From contig NC_006395.1 of the NCBI RefSeq assembly GCF_000011085.1, forward strand, positions 346,555 through 410,554: a stretch of DNA of 64,000 nucleotides, in the 5' to 3' direction. The position numbers and the translations under genes are program-made. Position 1 is the first letter of the stretch; the number at the start of each line of letters is the position of its first letter. The notes below the pieces were generated by a model. It did no database searches. It saw nothing but the letters and a program-made list of their open reading frames with translations, and was not told the DNA's origin. This DNA comes from Haloarcula marismortui ATCC 43049 (GTDB lineage: Archaea > Halobacteriota > Halobacteria > Halobacteriales > Haloarculaceae). Shown here piece by piece: positions 33,793 through 43,262 of this stretch.

Positions 33793-34932
33793 ATGACGAG
33801 GTGGAACCAGTCAAATGACGATGTCACAGCAGTTAGCTCCGATATAACCGACGAAACGAACGCACTTCCGGCTAAATACTTTACGAGCTCGGAGATACAC
33901 GAACTGGAGAAGGAGAAGATATTCGGTCGCTACTGGGTGTACGCCGGGCATGCGAACGCGATTACCGAGCCGGGTGCGTATTTTACCCGGACCATTGGCG
34001 ACAGGCAAGTCATCATCGTCCGTGGCCACGACGACGAGATACGGGCGTTCTTCAACGTCTGTGCCCACCGGGGCTCGAAGATGGTCGAGGACACGCCCAT
34101 GACCGACCCTGAAAACATGGGGCGAATCCGCTGTCCGTACCACATGTGGTCGTACGACCTCGACGGTGACCTCGAGAGCACGCCACAGAGCTTCGAAGAA
34201 GCAGGGCTCAATCCGGACCTGAGCGACGATGAGGTCTGTGGCATGGACGCCAGTGAGAACAGCCTCAGCGAAGTCGAAACCGACCGAATCGGGCCGTTCG
34301 TCTTCCTCAACTTCGCCCAGGACCCAATGCCGCTGGCCGAGCAAGCGGGAACGCTGAAATCAGAACTCGAGGCCATGCCGCTTGGTGAGTACGAACACGC
34401 TGCGCGGTACGTCTCCGAGGTCGAGTGCAACTGGAAGACATTCGCTGGCAATTACTCCGAGTGTGACCACTGCCACGCGAACCATCAGGATTGGATAACT
34501 GACATCGAGTTGGCGGAGTCGGAACTCGAAGTCAACGACTATCACTGGATTCTGCATTACACCCACGACGAAGATGTTGAGGACGAAATGCGGATTCACG
34601 ACGAACACGAGGCCAAGTTCTACTACTTCTGGCCGAACTTTACCGTCAATATGTATGGGACGGCGGACGGATACGGCACGTACATCATCGACCCGATTGA
34701 TGAAGGTCGCTTCCAACTCATCGCCGACTACTACTTCAGCGACGAGGAGATGACTGACGCCGAACAGGAGTTCGTCCAGACGAGCCGGCAACTCCAGGAG
34801 GAGGACTTCGAACTCGTCGAGCGCCAGTACGAGGGGCTCAAGTCGGGCGCGCTCGCGCAGGCACAACTGGGACCGAACGAGCACACCGTCCACCGACTGC
34901 ATCGGCTCGCTCAGGAAGCCTACGAGGCCTGA
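33793..34932 (+). CDS. Rieske non-haem iron oxygenase, large subunit (glycine betaine oxygenase-like)
   Basis: Oxygenase of 379 residues. The Rieske [2Fe-2S] ligands are C90 and H92 in VCAHRGSKM, and C114 and H117 in CPYHMWSYDLDG. The mononuclear iron site is NYSECDHCHANHQD with E223-x2-H226-x4-H231, the usual pattern. Overall it resembles GbcA-type betaine (and choline/carnitine) monooxygenases, which demethylate glycine betaine to dimethylglycine with formaldehyde release. ATG 33793 is used; the open frame runs back to 33751. No ferredoxin reductase partner is encoded nearby. It sits between the two dehydrogenases, which supports a betaine pathway. Confidence 0.85.
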   Translation: MTRWNQSNDDVTAVSSDITDETNALPAKYFTSSEIHELEKEKIFGRYWVYAGHANAITEPGAYFTRTIGDRQVIIVRGHDDEIRAFFNVCAHRGSKMVEDTPMTDPENMGRIRCPYHMWSYDLDGDLESTPQSFEEAGLNPDLSDDEVCGMDASENSLSEVETDRIGPFVFLNFAQDPMPLAEQAGTLKSELEAMPLGEYEHAARYVSEVECNWKTFAGNYSECDHCHANHQDWITDIELAESELEVNDYHWILHYTHDEDVEDEMRIHDEHEAKFYYFWPNFTVNMYGTADGYGTYIIDPIDEGRFQLIADYYFSDEEMTDAEQEFVQTSRQLQEEDFELVERQYEGLKSGALAQAQLGPNEHTVHRLHRLAQEAYEA

Positions 34933-34937
34933 CCTCA

Positions 34938-35309
34938 ATGACACGACAGAGCCAGCGGGCCGATGCCCCGTTCGTCGCGCAGTGTGTCAGGACCGATGCC
35001 AGGGTAGCAACCACCACAGCTAACGAGGTCGTTAACTTCTACCGCCGCCGGCAGCAGCTTATGGACACAGACATCGAGTGGGTCACCGCGGAGCACCGCG
35101 CTGTCTCACAGGCCCCCACCTCGGGCGGCGTCGTCCACGTCCTCCGTGAACTGGACGACTACTTCCAGAGCGGTGTCCCGCTGGGTATCCTCGCCGCGGC
35201 GATGAGCAAACAGGGACAGACAGTCAAGGACACGCTGGCCGACGTACACGACGTACGCATGGACGGGTCGCTCTGGGAGCCCCGGTCTGACCATCTCCGC
35301 CCGGTCTGA
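34938..35309 (+). CDS. Uncharacterised protein coupled to the Rieske oxygenase
   Basis: A 123-residue protein starting 5 bases after the oxygenase stop, hence probably co-translated. The middle reads NFYRRRQQLMDTDIEWVTAE and GVPLGILAAAMSKQGQTVKD, and the end is VRMDGSLWEPRSD. There is no Cys pair for an iron-sulfur cluster and no flavin motif, so it is not the missing reductase. The helical, charged content and position suggest an accessory, assembly or regulatory partner. I do not recognise a family. Confidence 0.65.
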   Translation: MTRQSQRADAPFVAQCVRTDARVATTTANEVVNFYRRRQQLMDTDIEWVTAEHRAVSQAPTSGGVVHVLRELDDYFQSGVPLGILAAAMSKQGQTVKDTLADVHDVRMDGSLWEPRSDHLRPV

Positions 35310-35611
35310 CGAGCCGTCCATCACCGAAACAGTCACCTTTGCAGGCTAGAGCCGCTGTGTAATCCTGCTATCGCGCGATATCTGCGACCAAGCGACCGCC
35401 AGCGACTGTTGCAGCTGCCGGGAGACCAGATATTGTCAGCGACGGAGTATGCTGTGGTTCGGCGTCGTTTACCCCTGCCGTGGTCTGGACCCAAACTACA
35501 GATGCCGATTATTACGCAGGTAGAATGGCTAAAAGACAGGAATAAGCCAAACTGCGATTGTCGCCACCGGTGTATTTAACATTGTGACAGAAACAGTCCC
35601 AAACGAGATAC
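35310..35611. other. Intergenic region before second dehydrogenase
   Basis: About 300 bases. A TATA-like GTATTTAAC lies around 35571, roughly 35 nt before ATG 35612. No gene is seen. Confidence 0.45.
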
Positions 35612-38164
35612 ATGAGCACAGAGACTCCCCCGTCTCGGGCGGATACTGTTGTTATCGGTGCCGGGGCCGTCGGGTGTAGTGTCGCGTATCACCTGACGGA
35701 ACTCGGCGCGGAGGACGTTGTCGTCATCGACCAGGGACCGCTCCCGGTCACCGGCGGTTCATCGGTCCACGCCCCTGGAATAATGTTCCAGACCTCGCCG
35801 TCGAAGATACAGACGAAGACGGCCCACTACACCAGTCGGCTCCTTTCGGACGCCGGCGTCTACGACGAGGTCGGCGGCATCGAAGTGGCCCGCAGCGAGG
35901 AGCGCATGGACTTCCTCCGTCGGCGTGTCGAGTGGGCGACTTCTTACGGGCTGCCGGAACCACAATTGCTCTCGCCTGCGGAGGTCACCGAACACCTTCC
36001 GTTGGTTGACAAGGACGAAATTCTCGGTGGCTACTACTCGCCGACTGACGGACGCGTCGACGGCATCGGCGCGCTCCAGTGGTACATGGAACACTCCACG
36101 GCGTCGTTCTACGGGAACACTGAGGTCACCGATCTGGATGTTTCGGGGGGCGAAATCAACGCTGTCGAGACCGCACAGGGCCGCATCGACTGCGAGCGAG
36201 CCGTTATTGCGACGAACAACTGGGGCTACCAGACCGGCCAGCTGGCTGGGCTCGACCTTCCGATTGCCCCGGTTGAACATCAGTACGTGGTCACCGAGCC
36301 GATGGATGAACTCGCCGGCGTCGAGTCCTCTGTCGGCGACAACACGACGGGGCTGGAGGTTCCGGGGGACCGCTCTATCGCGGAGTACATGAGCGAAGGG
36401 CCACACCAGCCCGTCGGTCGCGATCAGGACCACTCGCTGTACTTCCGGACTCACGGTGACGCGCTCGGGATGGGGTCGTACAACCACGAGACGCTCTCGG
36501 TTGACCCTGAGGCGATGGGCAAGAACTCCGAGGAACACCAGGCATCGGTTAGAGGGTTCACGAAAGAACACTGGGAGACGCCAACCCACCGTGGCCGGGA
36601 CAAGTCCGCGAAACAGGCCTTCGACGAACTACTGCCGGCGACACAGGACGTCGAGTACGAGGCCACCGAAAACGGCATCTTCGTCTTCACGCCCGACGGG
36701 ATGCCGGCCGTCGGGGAGACGGCACAGGTTGACGGTCTCTGGACAGGGCTGGCTATCTGGTGGACCCACTCCGGGGGTTACGGCCGCATCCTCGCTGAGT
36801 GGATGGAGAACGGCGTTCCGCGCCTGCCGTCCGGGCCGGTCGACACCGGCGGCATCCACGTCCGACGGTTCGAACCCCACGCGGGCGAGAAGGACTACTT
36901 CGTTGACCGCGGGGCCAAGCGCTACGAGCAGGTCTACAGCATTGTCGAGCCCCGGTGGCAGCCTGATGACCACCGTACACTCCGGACCAGCCCGTTCTAT
37001 CATCAGCAGAAGGAACTCGGGGCGGAGTTCTACCAGAGCGGCGGCTGGGAGACGCCACAGTGGTACGAGTCAAACGCCAACTTAGTCGAGACCTACGAGG
37101 ACCGGATTCCCGACCAGGACGGCTGGCAGGGAATCAATCGCTCGAAAATCGAGGCCGCGGAGCATCTCCACACCCGCGAGAAGGTATCGATGTTCGACAT
37201 GACGACTTTCAGCTCCATCATGGTCGAAGGGGAAGGGAGCCAGGCGTTCCTCCAGCAGGTCTGTAGCAACGATATGGACCTCGATACCGGACAGGTCCGC
37301 TACTCGCTGCTGTTGAACGAGGGCGGCGGCATCCTCGCCGATATCACTGTCGTCAAACTCGACGACGAGGAGTTCATGGTGACGACCGGCGGCGGGAACT
37401 CACCCGGCATCCACGGCGGTCACCTCGAAGACGAGGCTCCCGCAACCGTGTCGGTCCATGTTGAGGAAGGTGCAAAATCCACAATCGGCCTCTGGGGGCC
37501 GAACGCGCGGCTCCTTCTCCAGCGATGCACCGACGCGGATGTGACCAACAACGGCTTCCCCTATTTCAGCGCCAAGCAGATGTACGTCGGCGACGTGCCG
37601 GTCATCGCATTACGGGTCTCCTACGTCGGCGAGCTTGGGTGGGAGCTGTGGGCGCCGACGGAGTACGGCCAGCGCCTCTGGGAGACGCTGCAAGACGCCG
37701 GCGAGGACCTCGGTGTCCGACCGATGGGTGGCGGCGCGCTCAGTTCCATGCGATTAGAGAAAGGCTACCGTCTCTGGGGGACGGACATCGACACGGACTC
37801 GAATCCCTTCGAAGCCGGTCTGCCCTTCGCCGTCGACATGGATACGGAGTTTATCGGCAAGGAGGCCCTCGAAACCGCGCGTGAGAAGGGTATTGAGAGC
37901 AAAATCACGCCACTCACGCTCGATGACTCGACAGATATCATGCTGAGTGGGCGGCCAGTGACAAAAGACGGCGACGCAATCGGCTACGTGCAAGCCGGAA
38001 ACTACGGCTACAGCATCGACGAGTCGATTGCATACACATACGTTCCGACCGAACACGCCGAAGCCGGCACGTCGGTTCAGATACAGTGTGAGGGCGAGAC
38101 ATACGACGCGACCGTACGCGACGAGCCGCTGTTCGATCCGACCCGAGACCGGATCATCAAATAA
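35612..38164 (+). CDS. FAD-dependent dimethylglycine/sarcosine dehydrogenase-like protein (copy 2)
   Basis: Paralogue of the 857-residue protein, here 850 residues with the same domain order. The FAD motif VVIGAGAVGCSVAYHLTELG is near residue 14, and the probable FAD-linking His is H53 in GGSSVHAPGI. The GcvT domain starts around 430 and includes YVGELGWELWAPTEYGQRLW. Differences are spread over both domains, so it is an old duplication, not a recent one. Its own TATA-like element suggests separate control. It is followed 56 bases later by the serine/threonine dehydratase gene. It would complete demethylation of dimethylglycine or sarcosine. Confidence 0.9.
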   Translation: MSTETPPSRADTVVIGAGAVGCSVAYHLTELGAEDVVVIDQGPLPVTGGSSVHAPGIMFQTSPSKIQTKTAHYTSRLLSDAGVYDEVGGIEVARSEERMDFLRRRVEWATSYGLPEPQLLSPAEVTEHLPLVDKDEILGGYYSPTDGRVDGIGALQWYMEHSTASFYGNTEVTDLDVSGGEINAVETAQGRIDCERAVIATNNWGYQTGQLAGLDLPIAPVEHQYVVTEPMDELAGVESSVGDNTTGLEVPGDRSIAEYMSEGPHQPVGRDQDHSLYFRTHGDALGMGSYNHETLSVDPEAMGKNSEEHQASVRGFTKEHWETPTHRGRDKSAKQAFDELLPATQDVEYEATENGIFVFTPDGMPAVGETAQVDGLWTGLAIWWTHSGGYGRILAEWMENGVPRLPSGPVDTGGIHVRRFEPHAGEKDYFVDRGAKRYEQVYSIVEPRWQPDDHRTLRTSPFYHQQKELGAEFYQSGGWETPQWYESNANLVETYEDRIPDQDGWQGINRSKIEAAEHLHTREKVSMFDMTTFSSIMVEGEGSQAFLQQVCSNDMDLDTGQVRYSLLLNEGGGILADITVVKLDDEEFMVTTGGGNSPGIHGGHLEDEAPATVSVHVEEGAKSTIGLWGPNARLLLQRCTDADVTNNGFPYFSAKQMYVGDVPVIALRVSYVGELGWELWAPTEYGQRLWETLQDAGEDLGVRPMGGGALSSMRLEKGYRLWGTDIDTDSNPFEAGLPFAVDMDTEFIGKEALETAREKGIESKITPLTLDDSTDIMLSGRPVTKDGDAIGYVQAGNYGYSIDESIAYTYVPTEHAEAGTSVQIQCEGETYDATVRDEPLFDPTRDRIIK

Positions 38165-38220
38165 CAGGACACCGCGATGCCCCAACAACTTTGACAGCAG
38201 GCCCGAGACGATATCAACAT

Positions 38221-39483
38221 ATGACACATACCGAATCGGACACGCTACCCGTCACATACGCAGACATCGAACGAGCCCGCGAACGTCTGGACGACGACAC
38301 AGTTGTAAAGAAGACGCCAGTCGAACGGAGCTCGTCCCTTGGTGGGTTCGTCGACGCCGAGGTGTACCTGAAGATGGAGCACCTCCAGTGGACAGGGTCG
38401 TTCAAAACCAGAGGCGCGTACAACAAGATCTCGCAGGACGTTGCCGATGACGTGGAGTCCTTCGTCGCCGCCAGCGCCGGGAACCACGCCCAGGGTGTCG
38501 CTCTCGCCGCGACGAAATGTGGGGCAGAGTCAACGATTTTCATGCCGGAGAACGCGCCACAGGCCAAGATCGACGCCACGAGGGCCTACGGCGGAAGCGT
38601 CGAACTGGTCGGCAACGACTTTCAGGAGACGATGTCCCACGCCAAAGCTGTCGTCGAGGAGACCGACGCCGAGTTCGTTCACGCCTATGACGATCTGGAC
38701 ATCATTGCTGGACAGGGGACCCTCGGAACGGAAATGTACCACGACTGCCCCGATGTCGACACAGTCATCGTCCCCATTGGCGGCGGCGGACTTATCAGCG
38801 GTGTCTCGACCGCAATCAAGCACCTCTCGCCCGAGACGCGCGTCATCGGTGTGCAGGCGACCGGCGCTGAGACGGTGCATGAAAGCCTCGACAAAGGGAT
38901 TCCGGTCGTGCTTGATGAAGTCGACACCATCGCCGACGGTATCGCTACGGGCGGTATCTCGGAGACGACGCTCGACATCATCGAGGCGAACGTCGACGAA
39001 GTCGTGACGGTTTCGGACACCGATATCGCACAGGCGATTCTCCTGTTGATGGAACGAGCCAAACAGGTCGTGGAAGGTGCCGGGGCCGCCTCCGTGGCTG
39101 CCATACTGAGTGACAGCCTCGACGTGTCGGGTGAAACGGTGATGCCGCTGCTCTGTGGCGGGAACCTCGATATGACACAGATGCGAGAAGTTCTCATTCA
39201 TGCACTCACGGAGCGCCAGCAGCTCCTCCAGCTCCGGGTTCGGATCGATGACCAGCCGGGTGTGATGGAGGAGATATCTGGCGTCATCGCCAGACAGGGA
39301 GCCAACATCCACGACGTTCGGCACGAACGGTCCGTCGAGAATCTCGAAATCGGGGAGGCGTATCTCGTATTCAACGTCGAAACGAGTGGTGCCGAGCACG
39401 CACAGAGTATTATCACGGCGATACGTGATGCGGGCTATCCCGTCGATAACGTTGCACGGGAGGCCAAAAGTGGCGCACTGTGA
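38221..39483 (+). CDS. ilvA: Threonine/serine ammonia-lyase with ACT domain
   Basis: PLP-dependent dehydratase of 420 residues. The lysine holding PLP is K62 in WTGSFKTRGAYN; the phosphate-binding loop is GGGGLISGVS near residue 185; the SAGNHAQGVA motif is near residue 85. The last 80 residues form an ACT domain (LRVRIDDQPGVMEEISGVIA). The open frame begins at 38191, but ATG 38221 fits the family. It deaminates threonine to 2-oxobutyrate or serine to pyruvate. In this locus, serine formed from glycine and methylene-THF could be its substrate, giving pyruvate for growth on betaine. Isoleucine synthesis is the alternative. Confidence 0.9.
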   Translation: MTHTESDTLPVTYADIERARERLDDDTVVKKTPVERSSSLGGFVDAEVYLKMEHLQWTGSFKTRGAYNKISQDVADDVESFVAASAGNHAQGVALAATKCGAESTIFMPENAPQAKIDATRAYGGSVELVGNDFQETMSHAKAVVEETDAEFVHAYDDLDIIAGQGTLGTEMYHDCPDVDTVIVPIGGGGLISGVSTAIKHLSPETRVIGVQATGAETVHESLDKGIPVVLDEVDTIADGIATGGISETTLDIIEANVDEVVTVSDTDIAQAILLLMERAKQVVEGAGAASVAAILSDSLDVSGETVMPLLCGGNLDMTQMREVLIHALTERQQLLQLRVRIDDQPGVMEEISGVIARQGANIHDVRHERSVENLEIGEAYLVFNVETSGAEHAQSIITAIRDAGYPVDNVAREAKSGAL

Positions 39484-39574
39484 GCCGGAACCGGCGCTCA
39501 GACTGATGGACCGACGCCGTGAGCGGGGAAACCTATAACAGGTGTGTGATGGAAGTACACATGAGTCAGGTACC

Positions 39575-40018
39575 ATGTACGACCACATACTCGTCCCGTA
39601 TGACGGTAGCGATGAGGCCCGGAAAGGGGCAGAACACGGCATCGAACTCGCCGCTGCACTCGACGCCACAGTCCATGCATTGTACGTAATCGATCTGCCG
39701 GGCACGCCCCGTGCGCTTGCGCTCAGAGATGACGAGGAGGAGATGCGCGAGGAGTACCGAGACTACGGGGAGGAGGTGCTGGCAAATCTCGGGACTGTCG
39801 CCGAAGAACACGGTGTTGACTACGAGACGCACTTCAAAACCGGCGCGCCCAGCGAAGAGATCGTCGAGTTTGCTGAAGGCGAAGGCATGGACGCGATTGT
39901 TCTGGGCTCAGCGTTCCGCGGAAAACTCGGGAACCTGCTCGGCGGAACGACGGACAAGGTGGTCCGAACGTCGAGCATCCCAGTCATCAGCCAGCGGATG
40001 AGTGTCAACGATATTTAA
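39575..40018 (+). CDS. Universal stress protein (UspA family)
   Basis: A 147-residue UspA-fold protein. It starts MYDHILVPYDGSDEARKGAE, and the ATP-binding type glycine motif appears near the end as GSAFRGKLGNLLGGTTDKVV. The open frame begins at 39542, but ATG 39575 fits the family and a TATA-like CCTATAAC lies about 36-43 bases upstream. Such proteins are common in haloarchaea; a role in stress or transporter control is general family knowledge. Its gene is just after the dehydratase. Confidence 0.92.
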   Translation: MYDHILVPYDGSDEARKGAEHGIELAAALDATVHALYVIDLPGTPRALALRDDEEEMREEYRDYGEEVLANLGTVAEEHGVDYETHFKTGAPSEEIVEFAEGEGMDAIVLGSAFRGKLGNLLGGTTDKVVRTSSIPVISQRMSVNDI

Positions 40019-40020
40019 CT

Positions 40021-40185
40021 CTACTGCGCGTCTATCAATCGCGTCTCGCGTATGTAGATCACCAGACTGGCGCTGAGGAAACTGAATCCTGCAAGCCGAA
40101 AGTCCCCAACTGTCATCCCGATGAGGCCGACGCCCATCAGCAGTGCTGCCACCGCAGCTGCCCCCGTTGCCAGAAGTCGTCCCAT
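40021..40185 (-). CDS. Small membrane protein (54 residues)
   Basis: A 54-residue protein from ATG 40185 (MGRLLATGAAAVAALLMGVG) with two short hydrophobic stretches and a basic end. A TATA-like TATTTATTT lies about 25-30 bases upstream on the minus strand, which supports this start over the longer frame from 40266. No family recognised. It converges on the universal stress protein gene, two bases away. Confidence 0.55.
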   Translation of the reverse strand: MGRLLATGAAAVAALLMGVGLIGMTVGDFRLAGFSFLSASLVIYIRETRLIDAQ

Positions 40186-40266
40186 ACTGGTGGTAGGTGG
40201 GATTCCGAAATAAATACGCGCCCACTGGAACGCGAGATGATCGAACGACTCACCGACGGCCAGCAA

Positions 40267-40600
40267 ACCTCAATGTACTAGATTGAGTACGTGTCTGCCG
40301 AACCACCGCAGTATAGCGCCTCAGTCCATGATATACTGCTGTCTAAGGTGAAGTTTTATTAGAGTTGCATCAGTGCATATGTATGAGACTGTGTAGCACA
40401 TAAAACACGTCGACAATAGCTCCGCGGGCACGCCGTGCCCGCACAAGCGAGTACAGTGAGATAAACAGGATGCGAATGCTGCAGACGCCCGACGCCGGGA
40501 TGTCGCTGGCATGACGGTAGCAACGGACCATGACAGAGCGAGACCGAAACGACGACAATGAGACACCACAGATCACTACCGCGTTCGAGAGGGGTAACGT
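40267..40600. other. Upstream region of the BCCT transporter
   Basis: About 330 bases with a TATA-like TTTTATTAG near 40352 and a perfect GC-rich palindrome at 40424-40442. If transcription starts near 40380 the transporter mRNA has a leader of about 220 bases, unusually long for a halophile. Confidence 0.4.
40424..40442. promoter_or_regulatory. Perfect GC-rich palindrome before the BCCT gene
   Basis: GCGGGCACG-C-CGTGCCCGC: 9-base arms with a single centre base. It could be an operator or part of a leader structure. Nothing else in the gap is as ordered. Confidence 0.45.
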
Positions 40601-42361
40601 ATGGCAGATAGTGACGACCAAACCGGCGGAATGTCGGACGGGCTCCAGGTAGAACTGTTCCACCCGGAGTCCGACCGCGAGCCCGGTGACACGAACATCC
40701 AGGCGGCTGGATTCGATATCCACCCGGTGGTCTTCCCGGTGGCGCTGGCGATCATTGCGTTATTTATCGCCATAACGATACTGCTGGGCGACACAGCAGC
40801 CTCCGCGTACACGTGGCTGTTCAACACCATCGGTGACACCTTCGGCTGGTTCTACCTGCTTGCGGTGAACGTGTTCATCATTACTTTGCTGTACTTCGCC
40901 TTCAGCAAGTACGGCAATATCAGAATCGGCGGCGTTGAAGCCGAAAAAGAGTTCAGTGATTTCTCTTGGATGGCGATGTTGTTCAGCGCCGGCATGGGTA
41001 TTGGCCTCATGTTCTTCAGCGTCTCAGAACCGCTGTATTACTTCCAGAACCCGCCGAGTTTCTTTGGGGCCGAAGCTGGAACCGGTGCGGCAGCGTCCGC
41101 CGCGATGGCACAGACGTTCTTCCACTGGGGCTTTCACCCGTGGGCGGTGTATGGCCTCGTGGGACTCGGTCTCGCGTTCTTCTCGTTTAACCGCGGGCTT
41201 CCACTTACGTTCCGGTCGATATTCTGGCCCCTGCTTGGCGAGCGGATTTACGGCTGGCCGGGCCACATCATCGACCTCGTAACGGTGTTCGCGACGCTGT
41301 TCGGACTGTCAACCTCGCTGGGACTCGGTGTTGCGCAGGTCAATACGGGACTCTCCTACGTGGGCGGTGATATGCTCGGCGCGGTAAATATCCCGACAGG
41401 AACCTGGCCGCAAGTCGCCCTCATCGCTGGGATTACGCTCATCGCGACCCTCTCGGTCGCGGCGGGGCTTGATGGCGGTGTCAAGCGGCTGAGCACGCTC
41501 AATCTGTACCTGATGTTCGCACTGCTCGGGTTCCTCGTCATCGTGGGCCCGACAGTGTACATCTTCGGGACGTGGACCGAAGGGCTTGGCGCGTACTTCG
41601 GGAACATCCTCGCGCTCGGGTTCTTTACCGGGACGCTCAACGAAGCGGCGAACGGGACCCCCACCGCATGGACAGTGTTCTACTGGGGCTGGTGGATCGC
41701 ATGGTCGCCGTTCGTCGGGATGTTCATCGCACGCATTTCGAAGGGACGGTCCGTCCGGGAGTTCGTTCTCGGCGTCCTGTTCCTTCCGTCGATGTTCTCG
41801 ACGCTCTGGCTGTCGGTGTTCGGCGGCAGCGCGATGTTCAACTCACTGATGGGGAACGGACAGGCGCTAGCGACCTACAACGAAGTCGGCCAGACCGTTG
41901 CGATGTTTGCCCTGCTGGAGCAGTTCCCGCTTGGCGTGATTAGCGGCCTGTTGGCGACCCTGCTGGTCATCACGTTCTTCGTCACGTCGTCGGACTCGGG
42001 GTCTCTGGTCATCGACCACCTGACCTCGGGCGGGAAACACGACGTGCCACGGACACAGCGGATCTTCTGGGCCCTCACTGAGGGGCTTGTCGCGTCGATC
42101 CTGCTCATCGGGGGCGGGCTGACGGCGCTCCAGACGGCCGCAATCACCACGGGGCTCCCGTTCGCGCTCATCCTGTGTCTGATGTGTTACACGGTGTATC
42201 TGGGGCTCGATAACGAGTACCAGATACTCGAATCCGAAGAGTTCGCAGAGACAATTCAGGATCTCTCTGAACGGGATGACGTAGATGTCGTGACCGCTGG
42301 CGACGAGATGGTGACGGATATCTCAGACCCGGGAGACGACACGGCAACTAGCACTGACTGA
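40601..42361 (+). CDS. BCCT-family transporter (betaine/carnitine/choline type)
   Basis: Secondary importer of 586 residues with about 12 helices. The family motif is YWGWWIAWSPFVGMFIARIS (residues 361-380) with the aromatic Trp box (W364, W365, W368) that binds trimethylammonium groups. The stretch AGMGIGLMFFSVSEP (residues 130-144) is the sodium-coupled type of motif seen in BetP. The C-terminus is long and acidic and may be regulatory. It lies downstream of the Rieske/dehydrogenase genes, so it may bring in glycine betaine both as osmolyte and as food. Choline or carnitine are possible alternatives. Confidence 0.93.
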   Translation: MADSDDQTGGMSDGLQVELFHPESDREPGDTNIQAAGFDIHPVVFPVALAIIALFIAITILLGDTAASAYTWLFNTIGDTFGWFYLLAVNVFIITLLYFAFSKYGNIRIGGVEAEKEFSDFSWMAMLFSAGMGIGLMFFSVSEPLYYFQNPPSFFGAEAGTGAAASAAMAQTFFHWGFHPWAVYGLVGLGLAFFSFNRGLPLTFRSIFWPLLGERIYGWPGHIIDLVTVFATLFGLSTSLGLGVAQVNTGLSYVGGDMLGAVNIPTGTWPQVALIAGITLIATLSVAAGLDGGVKRLSTLNLYLMFALLGFLVIVGPTVYIFGTWTEGLGAYFGNILALGFFTGTLNEAANGTPTAWTVFYWGWWIAWSPFVGMFIARISKGRSVREFVLGVLFLPSMFSTLWLSVFGGSAMFNSLMGNGQALATYNEVGQTVAMFALLEQFPLGVISGLLATLLVITFFVTSSDSGSLVIDHLTSGGKHDVPRTQRIFWALTEGLVASILLIGGGLTALQTAAITTGLPFALILCLMCYTVYLGLDNEYQILESEEFAETIQDLSERDDVDVVTAGDEMVTDISDPGDDTATSTD

Positions 42362-42440
42362 AGCGCTCGCGTTTTGGCGTTTTCCGTCTCGCCCGGTCAG
42401 ATCTGGGCGCTATCGCTAACAGTGGTCGGAACTGCTCACA

Positions 42441-43049
42441 CTACCGACCACCCAGTTCTGTTTCGACCGTCCGTTCAGAATGTATCCAGAGCCGGGCAGC
42501 ACCGCCGATTCCGAACGCGGCGATGGCAAGGCTAGACACGATACTGCCAGCAGGTGAAAACAGGACCCAGAGAACAGCACTGAGTGATGCGCCGATGAGC
42601 AGGCCCAACACCGGTTGTCGATTGGACAGAGTATCAGTGACGAGCGTGCCGACGACGAGAAATCCGAAGCTTGTGAGGACCAGGACGAACGCGCTACTGA
42701 CAAGAATCGCGATGCGGACGAACACCCCGCCAGCGACACTGAGGCGGGCCAGCGTCGTTGCCCCGTAGAGGCCGACAATACCGACGATCATGTATCCAGC
42801 GATGCCGTAAAGGACAGCCGTCGCCGGGCTGTCTAAAATCGCGTTGACCGACTCGTCGACGTAGCTCTGCCGCAGGCGGAGTACCAGTGCGCCAGCCACG
42901 AGCACGAGAACGAACGAGCCGAGCCCGCGGAGCGGTCTGGACAGTTCAGTGCTAACGCCGGGCGCGAGCTGTCCCACAACGGGGTTCCAAATGGTTGCCG
43001 CCAGCCTCGGGAGGCTCGGCGCGACGCTGGCAGCTGCGTCAAAACTCAT
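42441..43049 (-). CDS. Membrane protein, hypothetical
   Basis: A 202-residue protein from ATG 43049 (MSFDAAASVAPSLPRLAATI) with five or so hydrophobic segments, for example LGSFVLVLVAGALVLRL and VFVRIAILVSSAFVLVLTSF. An ATG three codons further out (43058) is equally possible. No conserved motif identifies it. It converges on the BCCT transporter and is divergent from the zinc-ribbon gene. Haloarchaeal genomes have many such unassigned membrane proteins. Confidence 0.65.
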   Translation of the reverse strand: MSFDAAASVAPSLPRLAATIWNPVVGQLAPGVSTELSRPLRGLGSFVLVLVAGALVLRLRQSYVDESVNAILDSPATAVLYGIAGYMIVGIVGLYGATTLARLSVAGGVFVRIAILVSSAFVLVLTSFGFLVVGTLVTDTLSNRQPVLGLLIGASLSAVLWVLFSPAGSIVSSLAIAAFGIGGAARLWIHSERTVETELGGR

Positions 43050-43262
43050 ACTCCACATACCGTGGGTCGCCGTGAAAACCTACCGACCGCACAGCACTGG
43101 GTTAGCGCCGGCCCGCCCGGAGATTTAAGCGGTCAGAATACATACCATGTCACAGTGTCTAAATGGCCCGCAGTTCTGCTCTCGAAGCTTGTCTGGGTTG
43201 GCAAGCGGGTCGTTGCGCCGCTCCAGCGTAATGACGGGCCGAACAAGTTCAGGCTGTCGAGC

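Noticed and set aside
38530..39705. A 391-residue minus-strand frame
   Set aside because: Shadow of the serine/threonine dehydratase gene, which has all PLP-enzyme motifs.
40530..40652. A 40-residue frame overlapping the BCCT start
   Set aside because: Possible leader peptide, but no supporting signal; it runs out of frame into the transporter gene.
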